DNA from: Sphingomonas endolithica | GTDB lineage: Bacteria > Pseudomonadota > Alphaproteobacteria > Sphingomonadales > Sphingomonadaceae | Length of the DNA stretch: 64,000 nucleotides | Reading direction: 5' to 3' | NCBI RefSeq assembly: GCF_025231525.1 | Contig: NZ_CP103057.1 | Location: 2,063,001 to 2,127,000 of the forward strand | In this document: positions 43,221-53,132 of the stretch, in pieces | Position numbering within the stretch: position 1 is the first letter of the stretch | How the letters are laid out: the number at the start of each line of letters is the position of its first letter | Translations under genes and position numbers: made by a program | Notes under the pieces: model-generated | What the model was told of the DNA's origin: nothing | Database searches by the model: none | Seen by the model: the letters and a program-made list of their open reading frames with translations, nothing else

Positions 43221-43483
43221 TGCGGAATATCACTCGCCGCGTCGAGTTTGTGGCATCGTCAATGGATTACCCAGCCCCATGGCTGGGCGCTGTCGGTCTA
43301 ACGCGTACCGCTCTCCACACGAAGGGCACTGTAAAACTAACGCGCCACTAATTTCCTATTTGGTTAGTGCAGCAAAACCGCGAAGACGACTGGCCAATGC
43401 TCGGCACCGCGGTTCATCAATTCTGACAAAGGCTTCCTGTCTCTGATTAACCTTTTACAGCGCGGGTTCTGCTAAAACGATGT
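43221..43483. repeat. Non-coding region with two adjacent IS6-type end sequences
   Basis: A short palindrome (CCCAGCC/GGCTGGG, 43270-43287) follows gntR. At 43286 an IS6-type left end begins (GGCGCTGTCGGTCTAACGCG, then CGTACCGCTCTCCACACGA, as in copy A). After 39 bases a second end of the other type starts at 43325 (GGCACTGTAAAACTAACGCG, then CCACTAATTTCCTATTTGG). Both point the same way. These are solo ends left by insertion and deletion, related to the MITE-like element at 29475. Confidence 0.6.
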
Positions 43484-44629
43484 ATGATGCTTAGCACCCG
43501 ACGCGAGCCCGAGCCGACTGCGGTGTACGTTGAGCTGATTGCCGCGACATTCACGATGTTGGTGCCCGCGGCTATCATGTCAGCCATCTTTCTCGCAGTA
43601 GGCTCGTTCTGCGCCATGGAAATTGGCGGCGTGCTACCCTGGGTGGCAATCGGCAGCGGTATGGTGGCATCGGCTGGCCGCCTCGGAGTGATCCTCGCCT
43701 ATCGTCGGCAATCCCCGCTTCGACTCGCGGATCGCGCCGTAAGTGCAGCCTGGCAGTTCAGGTTGGCACTCTCGACGTTGCTGTTTGCGGCGTCGCTTGC
43801 GTTGCTTGGCGCGGCGAGCTTCTTGTCTCCCAAGCCGCTGCCGCAGATGCTGGCGACTGGTCTGCTGTTTGGTTTCTGCTCGGGGGCGGTAGCGAGAGGT
43901 TATATCCGTCCGCAAATCTGCGCCGCTTGCGTGACGCTAGCTACCCTACCTGTCGCGTTTGCCACAGCGTTGCAGGGCGGTTGGGGCCATCTGATCCTTG
44001 CAGGCATGTTTCTCGCGTTTCTTGCCGGCAGCCTGGAGACGATCCGCTTTGCATATCGGCTGGCCCGAGAGCAGATCGCAACCCGCAATGAAATGACGAT
44101 GGTAGCGCGTCATGATCCCCTGACTGGCCTCGCAAACCGTTTCGGGCTGCGCGAGTCGTTCGGCGACCTGCTAAAGGCGCATCGTGACCTGCCAATGGTA
44201 GCAGTGCATTGCCTCGACCTTGACCGGTTCAAGCCCATCAACGATCGGTTCGGACATCCAGCCGGAGATGCGCTGTTGCGTGAGCTTGCCACTCGTATCC
44301 TTGCGATAGCCCGCGAAGGCGACATCGCCGCGCGTTTAGGCGGCGATGAATTTACCGTGGTGCAGGCCGGCATCGCTCATCCAGAGGAGGCGGAGCTGTT
44401 CGCTCGGCGCCTCGCTCGGGCGATTGGCGCTCCCTACGACATTGGCGGGAAGAGTATCGAGATTGGCGTCAGCCTCGGCTACGCAACCTCTCCGCCCGAA
44501 GTCGCGTCACTTGACGACTTGCTCGCAGCAGCCGACGTCACACTCTACCGAGTTAAGCGTGCCGGTGGAGGGGTTGGCTCAAGCGCAACCGCGCCTAATC
44601 CTGCGATCGTAAAGGCAGTCGGCTGGTAA
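43484..44629 (+). CDS. Membrane-bound diguanylate cyclase (GGDEF)
   Basis: A 381-residue protein. The first 190 residues contain about six hydrophobic helices forming an integral-membrane sensor that I do not recognise as a named MASE domain. The C-terminal GGDEF domain has DPLTGLANRFGLRESF, LDLDRFKPINDRFGHPAGD and an intact RLGGDEFTVV (GGDEF at 286-290), so c-di-GMP synthesis is expected. No RxxD I-site is obvious. It resembles the protein at 56549-57718 in layout. The start has two consecutive ATG codons. Confidence 0.9.
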   Translation: MMLSTRREPEPTAVYVELIAATFTMLVPAAIMSAIFLAVGSFCAMEIGGVLPWVAIGSGMVASAGRLGVILAYRRQSPLRLADRAVSAAWQFRLALSTLLFAASLALLGAASFLSPKPLPQMLATGLLFGFCSGAVARGYIRPQICAACVTLATLPVAFATALQGGWGHLILAGMFLAFLAGSLETIRFAYRLAREQIATRNEMTMVARHDPLTGLANRFGLRESFGDLLKAHRDLPMVAVHCLDLDRFKPINDRFGHPAGDALLRELATRILAIAREGDIAARLGGDEFTVVQAGIAHPEEAELFARRLARAIGAPYDIGGKSIEIGVSLGYATSPPEVASLDDLLAAADVTLYRVKRAGGGVGSSATAPNPAIVKAVGW

Positions 44630-44933
44630 CGTTCGCTGAGTACGATGCGACCAGCATCTCAGACGATCCCCGCAAGCGAATTCCGATATCATATCTTGTC
44701 CACGTCTCGGCTGTATCAGCGCCAAGGACCCGACACGCACCTTCAAGCACACGTCTCTAAATCCCACGCAATAACGTCGAATGCTGCATCTCGAAGCTCA
44801 CGCAATCCTGCCGCGTCGCTACCCGCTTCGAAAACTGCGCGGATCTACCACGCATTACACTCGCCGCTATAGTTTTGTGCCTCACGTGACGGTCCGATCT
44901 ACCTAAAGTAACCTGTCGCGCCCGCAGGCCAGT
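44630..44933. other. Intergenic region between convergent c-di-GMP genes
   Basis: About 300 bases between two convergent genes. No gene, clear terminator or repeat was recognised. Confidence 0.4.
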
Positions 44934-47327
44934 TTAGGCGGCTTCCAATGGGCGGGGAGCCTTACCCCTGATCGCGATGAGCGAGGCCAAGCCCGCGCAA
45001 TCAAGCGGACGGCTGATCAGGTAACCCTGGACGGTATCGCATCCCGCCGCGACCGAAAAGTCGAACTGCTCCACCGTTTCGACACCTTCAACAGTCGTAG
45101 ACATGCCAAGGCATTGAGCCATCGTTATGATGGCACGAACGATCGCCGCGCTTTCTGCATCATGGGGCACTTGCCGCACGAACGACTGATCGATCTTGAT
45201 CTTGTCGAACGGAAATTTGCGCAAGTAGCTAAGCGACGAGTAGCCGGTTCCAAAGTCATCCATGGAAACGTGGACGCCCAGTGATCTCAGCTCGTTGAGC
45301 GTCTCGAGAGTCCCTTCTTCATCTGACAGCAAAACGCCTTCGGTAATCTCCAGCTCAAGGCTTCCAGGCGCCAAATCAGCGGAACGGAGAGCCTCCACTA
45401 TGAATGGCACAAGCGACCGCTGGCGAAACTGAGCCGGTGAAAGGTTTATCGCGACGCTTATGCCTTCTGGCCACGTCGCTGCCTCGGCGCACGCCGTCCT
45501 GATCACCCACTCGCCGAGCTGCACGATGAGACCCGTCTCCTCAGCTACGCCGATGAAGTCCGCCGGTGGCACCAGGCCCCGATCCGGGTGGTTCCACCGC
45601 ACCAGAGCCTCGGCGGACGTGATACATCCGCTCTGGGCATCCACGAGCGGCTGATAATGCAGTTCCAGCTGCCCTTCTACGAGCGCAAGCCGCAACCCGG
45701 CCTCGATCACACGACGCTCGCGCATCTTCTCGTCCAGCGAGACGTCGTAGCGCCGGAAGGTGCCCCTGCCATCCGCTTTTGCTGCATAGAGTGCGAGGTC
45801 GGCATTGCGCATCAACTCCGCTGGATCGTCGCCGTCAGCCGGCGTTACCGCTATACCGACGCTGGCACCCAGATGAACTGCCTGCCCATCAAGCATGAAA
45901 GGTCTTGCCTCGATAATCCTGACGATGCGTTCCGCCAGCGCTGCGGCCGCATCTGCTTCCTCCGTTGTCAGCTGCAGGACCGCGAACTCGTCGCCACCCA
46001 GGCGAGCGATCACATCGTCACCGCGCAGGGTGGATCGCAAGCGATCCGCGACCATCCCCAGGATGATGTCGCCTGCTGCATGGCCGAGCGTGTCGTTGAC
46101 AGCTTTGAAGCGATCAAGATCGAGCATTAACACCGCGCTGGCAGCGTCCCGCTCACGGCGCGACGAAGTGTGCAGTGCGAGAAGATCAAAAAAGCGCGTT
46201 CGATTGGCGAGGCCGGTCAAGGGGTCGGTGAATGCGAGCAGCCGCATCTTGGCCTCGGTTTTGAGACGCTCGCGCTGATCCCTGACCGCGATTACCGTGT
46301 GAATCCGGTGGCCAAGCGCCACCTCGCGCCGCAGGACACGAACCGGAACCTCCTGCCCGTCCGCGCCAATGAGGTTGATTTCGCGTTCCTCGCGTTCGGG
46401 GAGACTCGCGACATCTAGGCCAGGTAGTAGCGAGCTGACGAAGCTGCCAGACAGTGCGCCTGGCTGGCGTCCCGACAGTAACTCCACGCTATCGTTTGCC
46501 GTCACGACTATGTCCCCCTGGCAGATCAGCAAGCCCTCGAGCGCAACGTCGGCCAGTTCGCGGAGGCGGCGTCGATCCTGCCGCAGGCGAGCCTTCGCCG
46601 CGAGATCGAAACGCCATCCAAGGATGGCCAGCACGATAAGCGCGAGCGAGACACCAGCGACGACCGGCGTGATAGCCTGTGGAGAAACGGCGTCATCGGG
46701 GAACCGTTTGGTCGGATCGAAACGGAGTGTCATCGCGGCCATGCCGCAGAAGTGGAGCAAGGCAATCGAAAGCAGCAACAGCGGCGCCGCGGCTGAGCGG
46801 ATCCGTCGATCGCGGCTCCCCACCGCCATCATCGCAGCGCCCGAAATAGGCAGGCTGACAATGATGGAGGGCAGGACAAGCCCCAGGTTCCAGGAGAGAG
46901 TTCCCTGCACAAGGTACGCGGCCTGTCCCACATAGTGGAGCGTTGCCACACCCACGCCGACGATCAGTCCAGCTATGAACTGCTGCCAGTGCTGCCGCAC
47001 CCTGATGGAGATCGAGACGCCCAATCCAATCCCGACGATGGCGCAGGTCAGCGATATGGCGGTTAACACTGGCTCGAAGGCCGCTGGCATGCCCGGCTTG
47101 AACGCGAGCAGGACGATGAAGTGGGTCGCCCAGGCGGTGCTACCACTTGCGATGATGCTGACCACACCCCACCGGGTGCGAGCGGCGCCATTTGCTCTGG
47201 CCGCGTGGTGGCCGATCGCGAACGAGGCATAGATGCCGATCGCGCAGACAACTCCGGCAACGATCATCAGTCGGGCGTCGTGCATGTCTCGCATGCATTC
47301 AATCACAGACGACAAGGTAGCAGCCAT
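44934..47327 (-). CDS. MHYT-like sensor, GGDEF and EAL domain protein
   Basis: A protein of about 797 residues. Seven hydrophobic helices with three variant MHYT motifs (ATHFIVLL, TLHYVGQAA, LLHFCGMAA) form the N-terminal sensor, followed by a PAS-like region, a GGDEF domain (DPLTGLANRTRFF, LDLDRFKAVNDTLGHAAGD, RLGGDEFAVL) and an EAL domain (ALVRWNHPDRG, ISVAINLSPAQFRQ, EITEGVLL, SMDDFGTGYSSLSYLRKFPFDKIKIDQ, EGVETVEQ, GYLISRP). The EAL signature reads SAEALVRW, so hydrolysis of c-di-GMP is likely; the cyclase motif is also intact. A TTG at 47348 is an alternative start. Confidence 0.9.
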   Translation of the reverse strand: MAATLSSVIECMRDMHDARLMIVAGVVCAIGIYASFAIGHHAARANGAARTRWGVVSIIASGSTAWATHFIVLLAFKPGMPAAFEPVLTAISLTCAIVGIGLGVSISIRVRQHWQQFIAGLIVGVGVATLHYVGQAAYLVQGTLSWNLGLVLPSIIVSLPISGAAMMAVGSRDRRIRSAAAPLLLLSIALLHFCGMAAMTLRFDPTKRFPDDAVSPQAITPVVAGVSLALIVLAILGWRFDLAAKARLRQDRRRLRELADVALEGLLICQGDIVVTANDSVELLSGRQPGALSGSFVSSLLPGLDVASLPEREEREINLIGADGQEVPVRVLRREVALGHRIHTVIAVRDQRERLKTEAKMRLLAFTDPLTGLANRTRFFDLLALHTSSRRERDAASAVLMLDLDRFKAVNDTLGHAAGDIILGMVADRLRSTLRGDDVIARLGGDEFAVLQLTTEEADAAAALAERIVRIIEARPFMLDGQAVHLGASVGIAVTPADGDDPAELMRNADLALYAAKADGRGTFRRYDVSLDEKMRERRVIEAGLRLALVEGQLELHYQPLVDAQSGCITSAEALVRWNHPDRGLVPPADFIGVAEETGLIVQLGEWVIRTACAEAATWPEGISVAINLSPAQFRQRSLVPFIVEALRSADLAPGSLELEITEGVLLSDEEGTLETLNELRSLGVHVSMDDFGTGYSSLSYLRKFPFDKIKIDQSFVRQVPHDAESAAIVRAIITMAQCLGMSTTVEGVETVEQFDFSVAAGCDTVQGYLISRPLDCAGLASLIAIRGKAPRPLEAA

Positions 47328-47670
47328 GCACGTCGCAATAAGCTGCAATCCTTAATGAAAATGCGGCAGGCTGACCATGGGAACGTCTCCGTGCCATTGG
47401 AAGCGAAGCAGGAATGTCCGCTGAATGCTCGGCAGACGTGCATGCCCATTCTGCACCGCTTGGGCGAACCCTGCATCGTGGGCGGCTCACACCCTAAGCG
47501 GAATAGCAATCGAGCGGCTGGCTGATCGCTTGCTCGGCAGGGTATCTGGGTAGGCGTGGGAAGCTGCAGTTCCTGCGTCTTCATTACCTGTTATTAGCTT
47601 TGGACCATAGTCTGCGCGAAGGAGATGGACCCTGCACCATCCGTCAGCTCGCCGGCTCAGTAGAAAACAA
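47328..47670. other. Divergent intergenic region between the GGDEF-EAL and hybrid kinase genes
   Basis: About 340 bases without a convincing gene; presumably holds both promoters. No repeats or operators were recognised by eye. Confidence 0.4.
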
Positions 47671-50600
47671 ATGGACCTGATCCTGGTCGTGCTGGGAGCA
47701 GCTTTTCTAGGCATTTTCTGCGTTAGAACCGACGCGTTCGCGCGACTAACGGCCTTCGTCGAAGGAAATGAAGCCTGGCAGATCGGCGAGGCGATCATCG
47801 TCCTGCTTTTCGTTGGCGCGGCGTCGCTCTTCCTGTTCGCGCGACGGTCGCGTGAACTGCACCGAGACGTGTTCAGGCGGCAGGCAGCCGAGCTCACGAC
47901 GGCGGAGCTTACCGCCGAGACGCTCGCGGCTGGAGTTGCTGAACGCCGCTTTCTGGAAGAGGCTGTACGCGCCAACGAGCAGCGCCTCCAGAGCATCCTG
48001 GAAACTGCTCACCAGGCGATCGTCACCATAAATCAACACGGCATGGTCACCGGCTGGAACCGTCACGCAGAGCTAACCTTCGGATGGACGTCCGACGAGG
48101 TGCTGGGACGGCTTCTGTCGGAGATCATTGTCCCGCCTGAGCTACGCGCGGCGCACGAGGCCGGTCTAGCGCGCTATATGTCGAGCCGGTCCGGGCGCTT
48201 GATTGGCAGCCGGATTGAAGTCACCGCACTGCGCCGCAATGGCGACGTCTTTCCCATTGAGCTTGCGCTCAGCGCCACCAATATTGGTGAGGACTGGCAG
48301 TTCACCGCGCTGATACAGGATATCTCCGAGCGGCGCGCACAGACCGAGTTGTTCGAAAACGCATTCGATCACGCCCCGATAGGCATGGCGCTGGCGGCGC
48401 TGGACGGCCATCTGATGAAATTGAACTCGGCCTTCTGCGACCTGATCGGCTATGAGCACGCTGAAGCTACGACGCTAGATTTTCAGACGATCACCCATCC
48501 CGACGATCGCGCAGGCGATCTACACCTGTTGGAACAGCTGGTCGCCGGTGACATTCCGTCATACCAGCTGGAGAAGCGGTTCATCCGCAAGAGCGGACGT
48601 GTCGTGTGGGTACGGCTCTCGGCATCTCTGGTGCTGGATAGCGATGGCGCACCCAAGCATCTGATCGCGCAGATCCAGGATCTTTCGGCCGAACGCGAGT
48701 CCGAAGACCGCTACCGACTGCTGGCGGACACCGCCAGCGACATGGTCGGCATCTATTCGGCAGGCGGCCGTTGCTCATACATGTCACCGTCCAGCAAGAA
48801 AATTCTGGGATATGCGCCGGAAGCCTTGACCGGCAAAACGGTGTTCAGCTTTATGCCACCCGAAGAGCGCGAGCTGATGGCTAGAGCCACGGTGGCTCTG
48901 CAAGCCGCACTCATGGGCACCACCGTAACGCACCTCACTCGGTTGCGCCACAAAGACGGCCATCTCGTCCACATCGAAATTGGCATGCGCATGGCGTTGG
49001 GCGAGCATGGCGCGCTGCACATCGTCGCGGCATGCCGCGACGTCACGGCTCGTATCGAGGCAAAGGAGGCGCTGGAGGAACGTACACGGGAGCTTATCCG
49101 CGCCAACAGGGTCGCTGAACAGTCGGCGGCGGTGATCCAGGAAGCTCAGGCGCTCTTCAAGGGCATCTTCGAGAGTTCACCCGACGTGAACATTGTCTAC
49201 GAATTAGTGGGTAACACGTTTACGATGAACACGATGAACGAAGCGGCGGAACGGTCGCTGGGGTTCACCATCGCAGAGGTGCGAGGGAAGGAACTTCGGG
49301 ACTTGTTCCCGCCCGCACGCGCACATCGCGCGCAGCTTAATATGGAAGAGGCGATCGCTTTAGGAGAAGGGCGGCATACAGCCGAGGAGCGAACTGCTTC
49401 GGGGAACGACGTCACTTTCGACGTTAGGGTGGTGCCGCTGCATGACGCCGCCGGCCACGTCCGCCGCGTCTTTGTCGGCAAGCGCGACGTTACCGAACTG
49501 AAGCGGGCGGAGGTGGTCGCACTGCAGGCCAACGTGCTGATGCACACCGCCGAGAAGATTGCGCACATGGGCTATTGCACGCTCGACCTGATCACGCAGG
49601 AGGTGACCTGGTCAAATGAACTCGGGACCATGCTCGAACTCGACCCGCAACACAACGTCCCCACTATCGACCAACTGTTAGAGCGTCGCCATCCCGAGGA
49701 TAGCGAACAGGCGGAGCAGGTTATGGCGGACGCGATCGCCAATGGTGCGCACGACTACGAGAGCAGCTATCGCCTGCTGTTGCCCAGCGGCAAAATACGC
49801 CACATTCTAGCGCGGGGGACGATCCGCCGCGAAGGCGGCGTCGCGCTCAGCGTCTTCGGCGTGCTGCTCGATGTCTCGGAACTCAGGCGCGCCGAGGAGA
49901 AAGCGCGCGAGAGCGACATGCGATACCGACTGATGGCCGAGAACTCTAGCGACGTCATCGTCACCAGCGACCTTGAGGGCCGCACTACATTCGTCTCGCC
50001 ATCGTCGGTCGCGGTTACCGGATACACCAGCGAGGAGCGCATGGGTCACCGGCCCGCAAACATTACGCACCCGGATGACCTTGCGGAGTTACTGGCGACC
50101 TTCCGCAGGCTGAAGGGGGGCACGACGGGAGAAAGAGTCCGCTGGCGCTTGTGGCACAACACCGAGGCTCGCTGGGTATGGGTAGAATCAAGCCCGGCCC
50201 TGCTGCGCGATCCCGCGACGCAGGCGGTAACCGGATATCTCGACGTTATTCGCGATGTGACAGCCCAGAAGGAGCAGGAGGATGCATTGGGGGCGGCCAA
50301 GCTCGCCGCGGAAGAGGCGATGCACTCCAAGGAGCACTTCCTGGCAAATATGAGCCACGAGCTCCGTACGCCGCTCAACAGCATCATCGGCTTTTCGCGC
50401 CTGCTAGACGAAAGCGGCGGCCTCGGCCCGGAAGTTCAGCGGCGCGTGGGGCTGGTGCACAGCGCCGGCCTTGCGCTGCATGCCGTTATCGACAACGTGC
50501 TCGACTTCTCGAAGCTCGAGGCTGACAAGCTGGTGCTGGATTGCAGCCCGTTCAACGTGGACGCTTTCTTCACCAACACTGTCTCGCTGCTGGAGCCGCA

Positions 50601-51771
50601 AGCCGCGTCGCGGGATGTTCGCCTGCACGTCGATGTCGATCCACACGTACCTGCCAGGCTCGTTGGGGATGCGGGCCGATTGCGCCAGATCCTGCTGAAC
50701 CTGCTGTCGAACGCGGTAAAGTTCACCCAGAACGGCTCGGTCACCACCAAGATCATGCTGGTTGAGCATGCGGATCGCAAGGCGCGGCTTCGGATCGAAG
50801 TCGTTGATACAGGGGGCGGCATACCCGAAGACAAGCTCGCGACGCTCTTCAATCGGTTTGTTCAGGCGAACGCGTCGGTGTCGCGCCATTATGGAGGCAC
50901 TGGACTCGGTCTCGCCATATCGCGCCAGCTCGTTTCTCTCATGGGCGGCGAGATCGGGGTCACCAGCGAAGTCGGGACGGGATCGACCTTCTGGTTCGAG
51001 ATCACGCTTCCCATCGCAGATGCACTGGATGGCAGCGAACATGAGGTCTCAGCGCCGGGACCCTTGTCGCTGAGCGGTAAGCGGATCCTGGTAGTCGATG
51101 ACGTCGACCTCAACCGCGAATTGATGCTTGCTCTGCTATCCCCATATGGCTGCACGGTACAACTAGCAGAAGATGGGCTGGACGCGCTAAAAGCTCTGGA
51201 GACACAGAGCTTCGATCTCGTCCTCATGGACTGCCAAATGCCGGTAATGGACGGCTTTGCCGCGACGCGGGCAATCCGCCAGCAGACCGGAGCCACTGCG
51301 AAGATGCCGATCGTTGCGCTGACGGCCAGCGCTCAGCCACAGCATCTGGCTCGGTGCCGCGCTGCCGGCATGAACGAACATCTGACCAAGCCCCTAAGCC
51401 CGAACGCTCTAGAAGAGGTGCTACAACGCTATCTCGGCGAAACGGCGGAGAGCGAACCCGAGCCGGAGCCCAAGGCGGCGCCCCAAACCGGCCTGTCACT
51501 GCGCGAGCGCTATGCAATCAGGCGGACGGCCACCCTTGAGGCACTCGACGCGCTAATCCGCGCCGGCCGGTTTACGGACACCGAGGTGAGCGAAGTTGCC
51601 AACATGGCGCACAACCTGGCCGGGACGGCGGGCATGTTCGGGGAGGCCGAGTTAGGTGACGCTGCGGCGGCGCTTGATGCCGGCATCGGCCTTTGGTCGA
51701 TGGAGGATCGTGCCCAACAACTTCGCGCGTCCTCCGACACGATGCACCAGCTTGTGCGCAAAACCGCTTGA
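47671..51771 (+). CDS. Multi-PAS hybrid sensor histidine kinase with REC and HPt domains
   Basis: A 1366-residue signalling protein. Two N-terminal hydrophobic helices are followed by about six PAS/PAC units (for example QAIVTINQHGMVTGWNRHAE, DHAPIGMALAALDGH, DMVGIYSAGGRCSYMSPS and SDVIVTSDLEGRTTFVSPS). The kinase core has the phospho-acceptor H896 in FLANMSHELRTPLNS, NLLSNAVKFT, DTGGGIPEDKL and GTGLGLAISRQLV. A receiver domain has D1187 in LVLMDCQMPVMDG, and a C-terminal HPt domain has H1314 in MAHNLAGTAGMFG. The protein thus contains a complete phosphorelay. It neighbours c-di-GMP genes; its output partner is unknown. Confidence 0.95.
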   Translation: MDLILVVLGAAFLGIFCVRTDAFARLTAFVEGNEAWQIGEAIIVLLFVGAASLFLFARRSRELHRDVFRRQAAELTTAELTAETLAAGVAERRFLEEAVRANEQRLQSILETAHQAIVTINQHGMVTGWNRHAELTFGWTSDEVLGRLLSEIIVPPELRAAHEAGLARYMSSRSGRLIGSRIEVTALRRNGDVFPIELALSATNIGEDWQFTALIQDISERRAQTELFENAFDHAPIGMALAALDGHLMKLNSAFCDLIGYEHAEATTLDFQTITHPDDRAGDLHLLEQLVAGDIPSYQLEKRFIRKSGRVVWVRLSASLVLDSDGAPKHLIAQIQDLSAERESEDRYRLLADTASDMVGIYSAGGRCSYMSPSSKKILGYAPEALTGKTVFSFMPPEERELMARATVALQAALMGTTVTHLTRLRHKDGHLVHIEIGMRMALGEHGALHIVAACRDVTARIEAKEALEERTRELIRANRVAEQSAAVIQEAQALFKGIFESSPDVNIVYELVGNTFTMNTMNEAAERSLGFTIAEVRGKELRDLFPPARAHRAQLNMEEAIALGEGRHTAEERTASGNDVTFDVRVVPLHDAAGHVRRVFVGKRDVTELKRAEVVALQANVLMHTAEKIAHMGYCTLDLITQEVTWSNELGTMLELDPQHNVPTIDQLLERRHPEDSEQAEQVMADAIANGAHDYESSYRLLLPSGKIRHILARGTIRREGGVALSVFGVLLDVSELRRAEEKARESDMRYRLMAENSSDVIVTSDLEGRTTFVSPSSVAVTGYTSEERMGHRPANITHPDDLAELLATFRRLKGGTTGERVRWRLWHNTEARWVWVESSPALLRDPATQAVTGYLDVIRDVTAQKEQEDALGAAKLAAEEAMHSKEHFLANMSHELRTPLNSIIGFSRLLDESGGLGPEVQRRVGLVHSAGLALHAVIDNVLDFSKLEADKLVLDCSPFNVDAFFTNTVSLLEPQAASRDVRLHVDVDPHVPARLVGDAGRLRQILLNLLSNAVKFTQNGSVTTKIMLVEHADRKARLRIEVVDTGGGIPEDKLATLFNRFVQANASVSRHYGGTGLGLAISRQLVSLMGGEIGVTSEVGTGSTFWFEITLPIADALDGSEHEVSAPGPLSLSGKRILVVDDVDLNRELMLALLSPYGCTVQLAEDGLDALKALETQSFDLVLMDCQMPVMDGFAATRAIRQQTGATAKMPIVALTASAQPQHLARCRAAGMNEHLTKPLSPNALEEVLQRYLGETAESEPEPEPKAAPQTGLSLRERYAIRRTATLEALDALIRAGRFTDTEVSEVANMAHNLAGTAGMFGEAELGDAAAALDAGIGLWSMEDRAQQLRASSDTMHQLVRKTA

Positions 51772-51777
51772 AGGACG

Positions 51778-51975
51778 ACACGTCGCAATTGCGTTCGGAG
51801 ACCTCCGTGGCCTCAGGCGTATGGCACCGGCACCGGCGGCCCCTAGTTCGCGAGGCCGCGGGCGCGTTGTTATCGAAGGCTTTGTCGGCGATCAGCCCGT
51901 CGAAGGCGATGCCGTGGATCAGCGGCGGCACCGCGATGCTAAACCAACGCGCTTGTTCCTTGGATCTCCTCACAA
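51778..51975 (-). pseudogene. IS5-like transposase remnant
   Basis: On the minus strand the peptide FDGLIADKAFDNN resembles the second DDE motif region of IS5-family transposases (LIADKAFD). After a frame change the sequence continues with a RELGAAGAGAIRLRPRRS-like stretch that fits the following part of such proteins. No full gene is present. It directly adjoins the left end of the second DUF3489 module, which starts near 51910. Confidence 0.45.
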
Positions 51976-52123
51976 ACCATTCGACTTGTGCTGCAAGCAG
52001 AGCAAACGTCGGCGTACTGGATCGCGGCCCGGATGGAGCCGCCCGCCCCGCCGATGAAGGTCCGCGGGGCTGATGATGGTGGGAGCAGCAAGGTGCTGCT
52101 CACCTTGAACAAGGACCACCTCC

Positions 52124-52645
52124 ATGACCAAGCTGACCGATCTCGACGCCATCCTATTGTCCGGCGCAGCCAAGCGCGACACGGGCAGTCTTCTACCCGT
52201 ACCAGAAAGTGTGAGCGGCGCCGGGGCACGCCTGACCAAGGCGATCACCGGGCTGATCAAGCACGGCCTGGCGGAAGAACGTGAGACCCGCGACAAAACG
52301 ACGGCGCGCCGCACCGAAGCTGAAGTGGCATACGGCGTGTTCATCACTGACGCCGGCAATGCCGCGATCGGCATCGCCGGCGACAATGGAGATGACCACG
52401 AAGGTGAAGGCAAGGTCGCTTCCTCCGCAAAGCCAGACACGCCGCGGGTCACCAAGGCGAGTTCCGTGCTGGCGCTGCTCCGGCGCGAAGAAGGGGCGAC
52501 ACTCGCCGACATGATCGCGGCCACAGGATGGCTGCCGCACACTACCCGCGCAGCGCTGACCGGCCTGCGCAAGAAAGGGCATACACTCAAGAAGTCCAAG
52601 CGCGGTGACCAGACCTGCTACCGCATCGTAGCGGTGGCCGCATAA
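52124..52645 (+). CDS. DUF3489 domain-containing protein (module copy 2)
   Basis: A 173-residue protein, nearly identical to the one at 1335-1856 (for example TARRTEAEVAYGVFITDAG and GWLPHTTRAALTGLRKKG). Most DNA differences are at third codon positions, so both copies have been under selection or the copies came from related elements. The stop overlaps the DUF2924 start (TAATG), as in copy 1. Confidence 0.85.
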   Translation: MTKLTDLDAILLSGAAKRDTGSLLPVPESVSGAGARLTKAITGLIKHGLAEERETRDKTTARRTEAEVAYGVFITDAGNAAIGIAGDNGDDHEGEGKVASSAKPDTPRVTKASSVLALLRREEGATLADMIAATGWLPHTTRAALTGLRKKGHTLKKSKRGDQTCYRIVAVAA

Positions 52646-53058
52646 TGGCCGGTCTGGAGGACAAGATGCTTGCGCTGACGACGATGTCGTCGGCGCAACT
52701 GCGTGATGCGTGGCGCGCGCTGAGGACGTCGCCAGTACCGCTGGTTAGCCCGAGCATGTTGCGGCTGGCGCTCGGGTATGAGCTGCAGGCGCAGGCGCTG
52801 GGCGGCCTCTCGCGTGTCAGCCAGCAGCGGCTCGCCCAGCTCGGGAGCGCAAAGACTGTCACCCAGGCAGCCAGGCCCGGCACCCGGCTGATCCGTGAAT
52901 GGAACGGCACTGCGCATATCGTGACGATCGGCGAGGATGGCGTGATCCGCTGGAACGATCGCGAATGGCGCTCGCTGAGCGAGGTCGCCCGCGAGATTAC
53001 CGGTACGCGATGGTCGGGTCCGGCCTTTTTCGGTCTGAAGAAGAGGCTGGCGGCATGA
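52645..53058 (+). CDS. DUF2924 domain-containing protein (module copy 2)
   Basis: A 137-residue protein of the same length as the copy at 1856-2269, with a few substitutions (WRALRTSPVPL instead of WRALKASPVPL). It remains intact although the recombinase gene behind it is broken. The stop overlaps the recombinase start (ATGA). Confidence 0.87.
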   Translation: MAGLEDKMLALTTMSSAQLRDAWRALRTSPVPLVSPSMLRLALGYELQAQALGGLSRVSQQRLAQLGSAKTVTQAARPGTRLIREWNGTAHIVTIGEDGVIRWNDREWRSLSEVAREITGTRWSGPAFFGLKKRLAA

Positions 53059-53132
53059 ACCGGGTGCGCTGTGCGATCTATACCCGCAAGTCGAGCGAGG
53101 AAGGTCTGGAGCAGGCCTTCAACTCGCTCGAT

